Positions 4,686 to 6,694 of a DNA stretch of 6,694 bases are shown here, in pieces (the stretch's first letter is position 1; every line of letters starts with the position of its first letter). The position numbers and the translations under genes were made by a program. The DNA comes from an uncultured Dehalococcoidia bacterium (GTDB taxonomy: Bacteria > Chloroflexota > Dehalococcoidia > Tepidiformales > Tepidiformaceae), in assembly GCA_937954195.1 (NCBI GenBank), contig CALFYR010000315.1, positions 1 through 6,694 of the forward strand, written 5' to 3'. The notes under the pieces were generated by a model that saw only the letters and a program-made list of their open reading frames with translations, was not told the DNA's origin and did no database searches.

Positions 4686-6694
4686 ATGACCATGCTGGGT
4701 GGGAAACGCTACTTCGCGGAGGCGCACGGCATCGCCGCGGGCTATGCCGCCTGGCTCTTGCGGCAGCTCGGCGCCGATGTGGAGTGCGAGACAGCGCTCG
4801 ACCCCGAGGGCATCGGGGCATTCCTCACACCGAAAGACCCGATGGCGGCCCGGCCCGCGCTGGAGCCTGATTCGGGCAACGTGCTGGTCACGGATGCCCC
4901 CGTGACAGGCGCGAACCAGGAGCGGCTGGCTCGTATCGCCGAGGGTTCGACCGTCATCTGGATAACGCCGTGGGGCCGCGGAAACGCGTGGTCGGAACTG
5001 CCGGATACCGACCTTCTGCTGTACGCCGCGTCCGGCTGGATGTCGGCCGTGGGCGAACCAGGTGGCGAGCCATTGTCGCCACCGGGGGCGCAGTGCCGGT
5101 TCACCGCCGGGCTCTGCGCGTCGGTCGCCGCTGTGGCCGATGAGGCTGGCGAGCCCCACCGTCCGGGCATCATCGATGTCCCGGTCATCGAAGCGCTCAC
5201 CGCAACACTCATCTACGACCCGATTGGGTTCCAGTACTACGGAAACGTCCGGCAACGCGTGGCGAACCGCTACAGCGCGAACCAGCCGACCATCACCACG
5301 CTCCCCTGCAAGGACGGCTGGATCGGCATCCACGCGGCGCTGAACTGGCAGTGGGTCACCCTCTGCGGGCTCATCGGCCACCCGGAGCTGGTCTCGGACC
5401 CGCGCTTTGCATCGCCGTCGGAGCGCGCGAAGAATATCGTCGATCTCGATTCGTATCTCCTGCCTTGGCTGGGCGAACGGACGCGCTGGCAGGTGTTCCA
5501 CGAACTGCAACGGGCCCGCATCCCGTGCTCAGCGACGCCAACCATGGAGGAGGTCCTTGCCTCTCCTCAACTGAAAGCGCGGAACTCGTGGGCCGAATCA
5601 CGCACGCCGTCGGGGAGGCGCGTCCGCGTTCCCGGGAACCCCGTTCGCGCAACCACAAGCGAGGCTGCGCAAGCGGCGAACGGCTCCAGGCGGGCCGATG
5701 GCCTGTGGAAACCGGGCGCATTGCGCGTGGTCGACCTTTCAATGGGGTGGGCGGGACCGCTCGCCGGCCACGTGCTCGCCGCGCTCGGCGCCGACGTCAT
5801 CAAGGTGGAGAGCCACACGCACTTCGATTGGTGGCGTGGCTCGCGCCCGCCCGGTGATGGCGACGGACTGGGACTGCACGAACGCAGCCACGTGTTCAAC
5901 GCCGTGAATCGCGGGAAGCGGGGCATCACCCTTAACCTCGCTACGTCGCGCGGCAACGAACTCGCGCGGCAGCTTCTTCGCGACGCGGATGTGGTCATCG
6001 AGAACTTCGGCGCCGGCATCATCGAGAAGCTTGGTCTCACCTACGAGTCGTTGGTTGCCGACAATCCCGGGCTCATCATGCTGCGCCAGCCCGGCTTTGG
6101 TTCGACCGGGCCCGAGGCCGGTTACGTGGCGTTCGGGAACACCATCGAAGGGATGGGGGGCCTGACGGCACTGGTTGGCTACGACGACGAACGCCCGCCG
6201 TACATGCTGAGCAATGCGCTCGGCGACCCCGTGAGCGGGTTCACCGGTGCGGCAGCAATCCTCGCCGCGCTTCGTGCGCGAAACGCCGATGGCCGCGGCC
6301 GCCTGGTCGAATGCGCTCAGCTCGAGGGATTCTTGCCATTCACGTCTGAGGCACTGCTGGAGTATCAGCGGACCGGCGCCCAACCGGCCCGCAACGGGAA
6401 TCGCCGTCCCGGCCACACACCGTCAGGGGTCTTCCGGTGCGCCGGAGACGACGAATGGCTGGCGCTCGACATCCGCTCCGACGCCGAATGGGATGCCTTC
6501 GCTATGGTGGTCTCGGAGCCCTGGGCACACGGTCTCGGGACGAATACGCACGAGGAGCGCGCACGTCATCCCACGCTCGAAACCGAGTTGCGGGAATGGT
6601 TCCGCACGCAGGACCGGGATGCGCTGGGCTCGCGGCTGGCGGCAGCCGGTGTGCCTGCCGTGCCCGTGCTGAGCGAGCCCGGGGTACTTGCCCT
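4686..6694 (+). CDS. Tandem class III (CaiB/BaiF) CoA-transferase, 3' end beyond the window
   Basis: The frame stays open for 669 codons to the right edge and encodes two CaiB/BaiF-type domains in a row. The N-terminal half (about 1-335) is recognisable by QLGADVE, the ASGWMSAVGEPGGEP segment, and a conserved C-part with KDGWIGIHAALNWQWVTLCGLIGHPEL, DPRFASPSERAKN and RARIPCSATPTMEEVLASPQL. The second half begins near residue 345 (LRVVDLSMGWAGPLAG, LGADVIKVE) and has the canonical NRGKRGITLNL, DADVVIENFGAGIIEKLGL and PGFGSTGP motifs. Its catalytic Asp is best placed at residue 514 in GDPVSG. The matching position in the first half is Arg138 (RFTAG), so that half looks catalytically dead. The family moves CoA from an acyl-CoA to a carboxylate through an enzyme-Asp anhydride and a glutamyl- or aspartyl-CoA thioester; some members are 2-methylacyl-CoA racemases. 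Substrate is unknown, though bkdB ends 45 bp upstream. ATG 4692 is an alternative start. Perhaps 70-80 residues are missing at the C-terminus. Confidence 0.88.
   Translation, partial: MTMLGGKRYFAEAHGIAAGYAAWLLRQLGADVECETALDPEGIGAFLTPKDPMAARPALEPDSGNVLVTDAPVTGANQERLARIAEGSTVIWITPWGRGNAWSELPDTDLLLYAASGWMSAVGEPGGEPLSPPGAQCRFTAGLCASVAAVADEAGEPHRPGIIDVPVIEALTATLIYDPIGFQYYGNVRQRVANRYSANQPTITTLPCKDGWIGIHAALNWQWVTLCGLIGHPELVSDPRFASPSERAKNIVDLDSYLLPWLGERTRWQVFHELQRARIPCSATPTMEEVLASPQLKARNSWAESRTPSGRRVRVPGNPVRATTSEAAQAANGSRRADGLWKPGALRVVDLSMGWAGPLAGHVLAALGADVIKVESHTHFDWWRGSRPPGDGDGLGLHERSHVFNAVNRGKRGITLNLATSRGNELARQLLRDADVVIENFGAGIIEKLGLTYESLVADNPGLIMLRQPGFGSTGPEAGYVAFGNTIEGMGGLTALVGYDDERPPYMLSNALGDPVSGFTGAAAILAALRARNADGRGRLVECAQLEGFLPFTSEALLEYQRTGAQPARNGNRRPGHTPSGVFRCAGDDEWLALDIRSDAEWDAFAMVVSEPWAHGLGTNTHEERARHPTLETELREWFRTQDRDALGSRLAAAGVPAVPVLSEPGVLA

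Noticed and set aside
5351..5857. A 168-codon plus-strand open frame inside the CoA-transferase
   Set aside because: The frame containing it disagrees with the continuous CaiB-type frame from 4686, which carries conserved motifs on both sides. No frameshift is needed.
1..6694. CRISPR array, transposon ends, tRNA or rRNA genes
   Set aside because: I saw no regularly spaced repeats, transposase-like protein, terminal inverted repeats or structured RNA genes on either strand.

Overview
The window is bacterial DNA with compact gene spacing and strong AAGGAGG-type ribosome binding sites. The right-hand 5.4 kb is GC-rich, with mostly G or C in third codon positions. Nothing here fixes the taxon. 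A high-GC, Gram-positive-like or Chloroflexota/Actinomycetota-type genome is plausible, partly because very long two-domain CaiB-family proteins are common there, but this is a weak inference.

Left part (1-1183, minus strand): three tightly packed genes read leftwards. They encode a 219-residue Trp-rich protein, a 142-residue protein with an Arg-rich start, and the first 29 residues of a third protein that runs off the window edge. Gaps and overlaps are 11 bp and -4 bp, so they form an operon. A perfect TTGACA -35 box and a good ribosome binding site precede the first gene. I recognise none of the three. The DNA is visibly less GC-rich than the rest of the window and its codon use is more relaxed, so this may be acquired or accessory DNA.

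Middle (1184-1345): a 162-bp divergent control region. It holds the leftward promoter and leader, a repeated ATTTGC hexamer, and the ribosome binding site for the rightward operon.

Centre (1346-4640, plus strand): a complete set of E1-alpha, E1-beta and E2 genes for a branched-chain 2-oxoacid dehydrogenase complex (bkdAA-bkdAB-bkdB). The complex oxidatively decarboxylates the 2-oxoacids of valine, leucine and isoleucine to branched acyl-CoAs. Thiamine diphosphate, lipoyl and E2 acyltransferase motifs are all present. The E3 (dihydrolipoyl dehydrogenase) gene is not in the window.

Right part (4686 to the end, plus strand): a long open frame, cut by the window edge, encoding two fused class III (CaiB/BaiF) CoA-transferase domains. 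The N-terminal half has lost the catalytic Asp and the C-terminal half keeps it. It follows the E2 gene by 45 bp without a ribosome binding site and may be read from its own leaderless promoter. Its position suggests, without proving, that it handles acyl-CoAs made by the Bkd complex.
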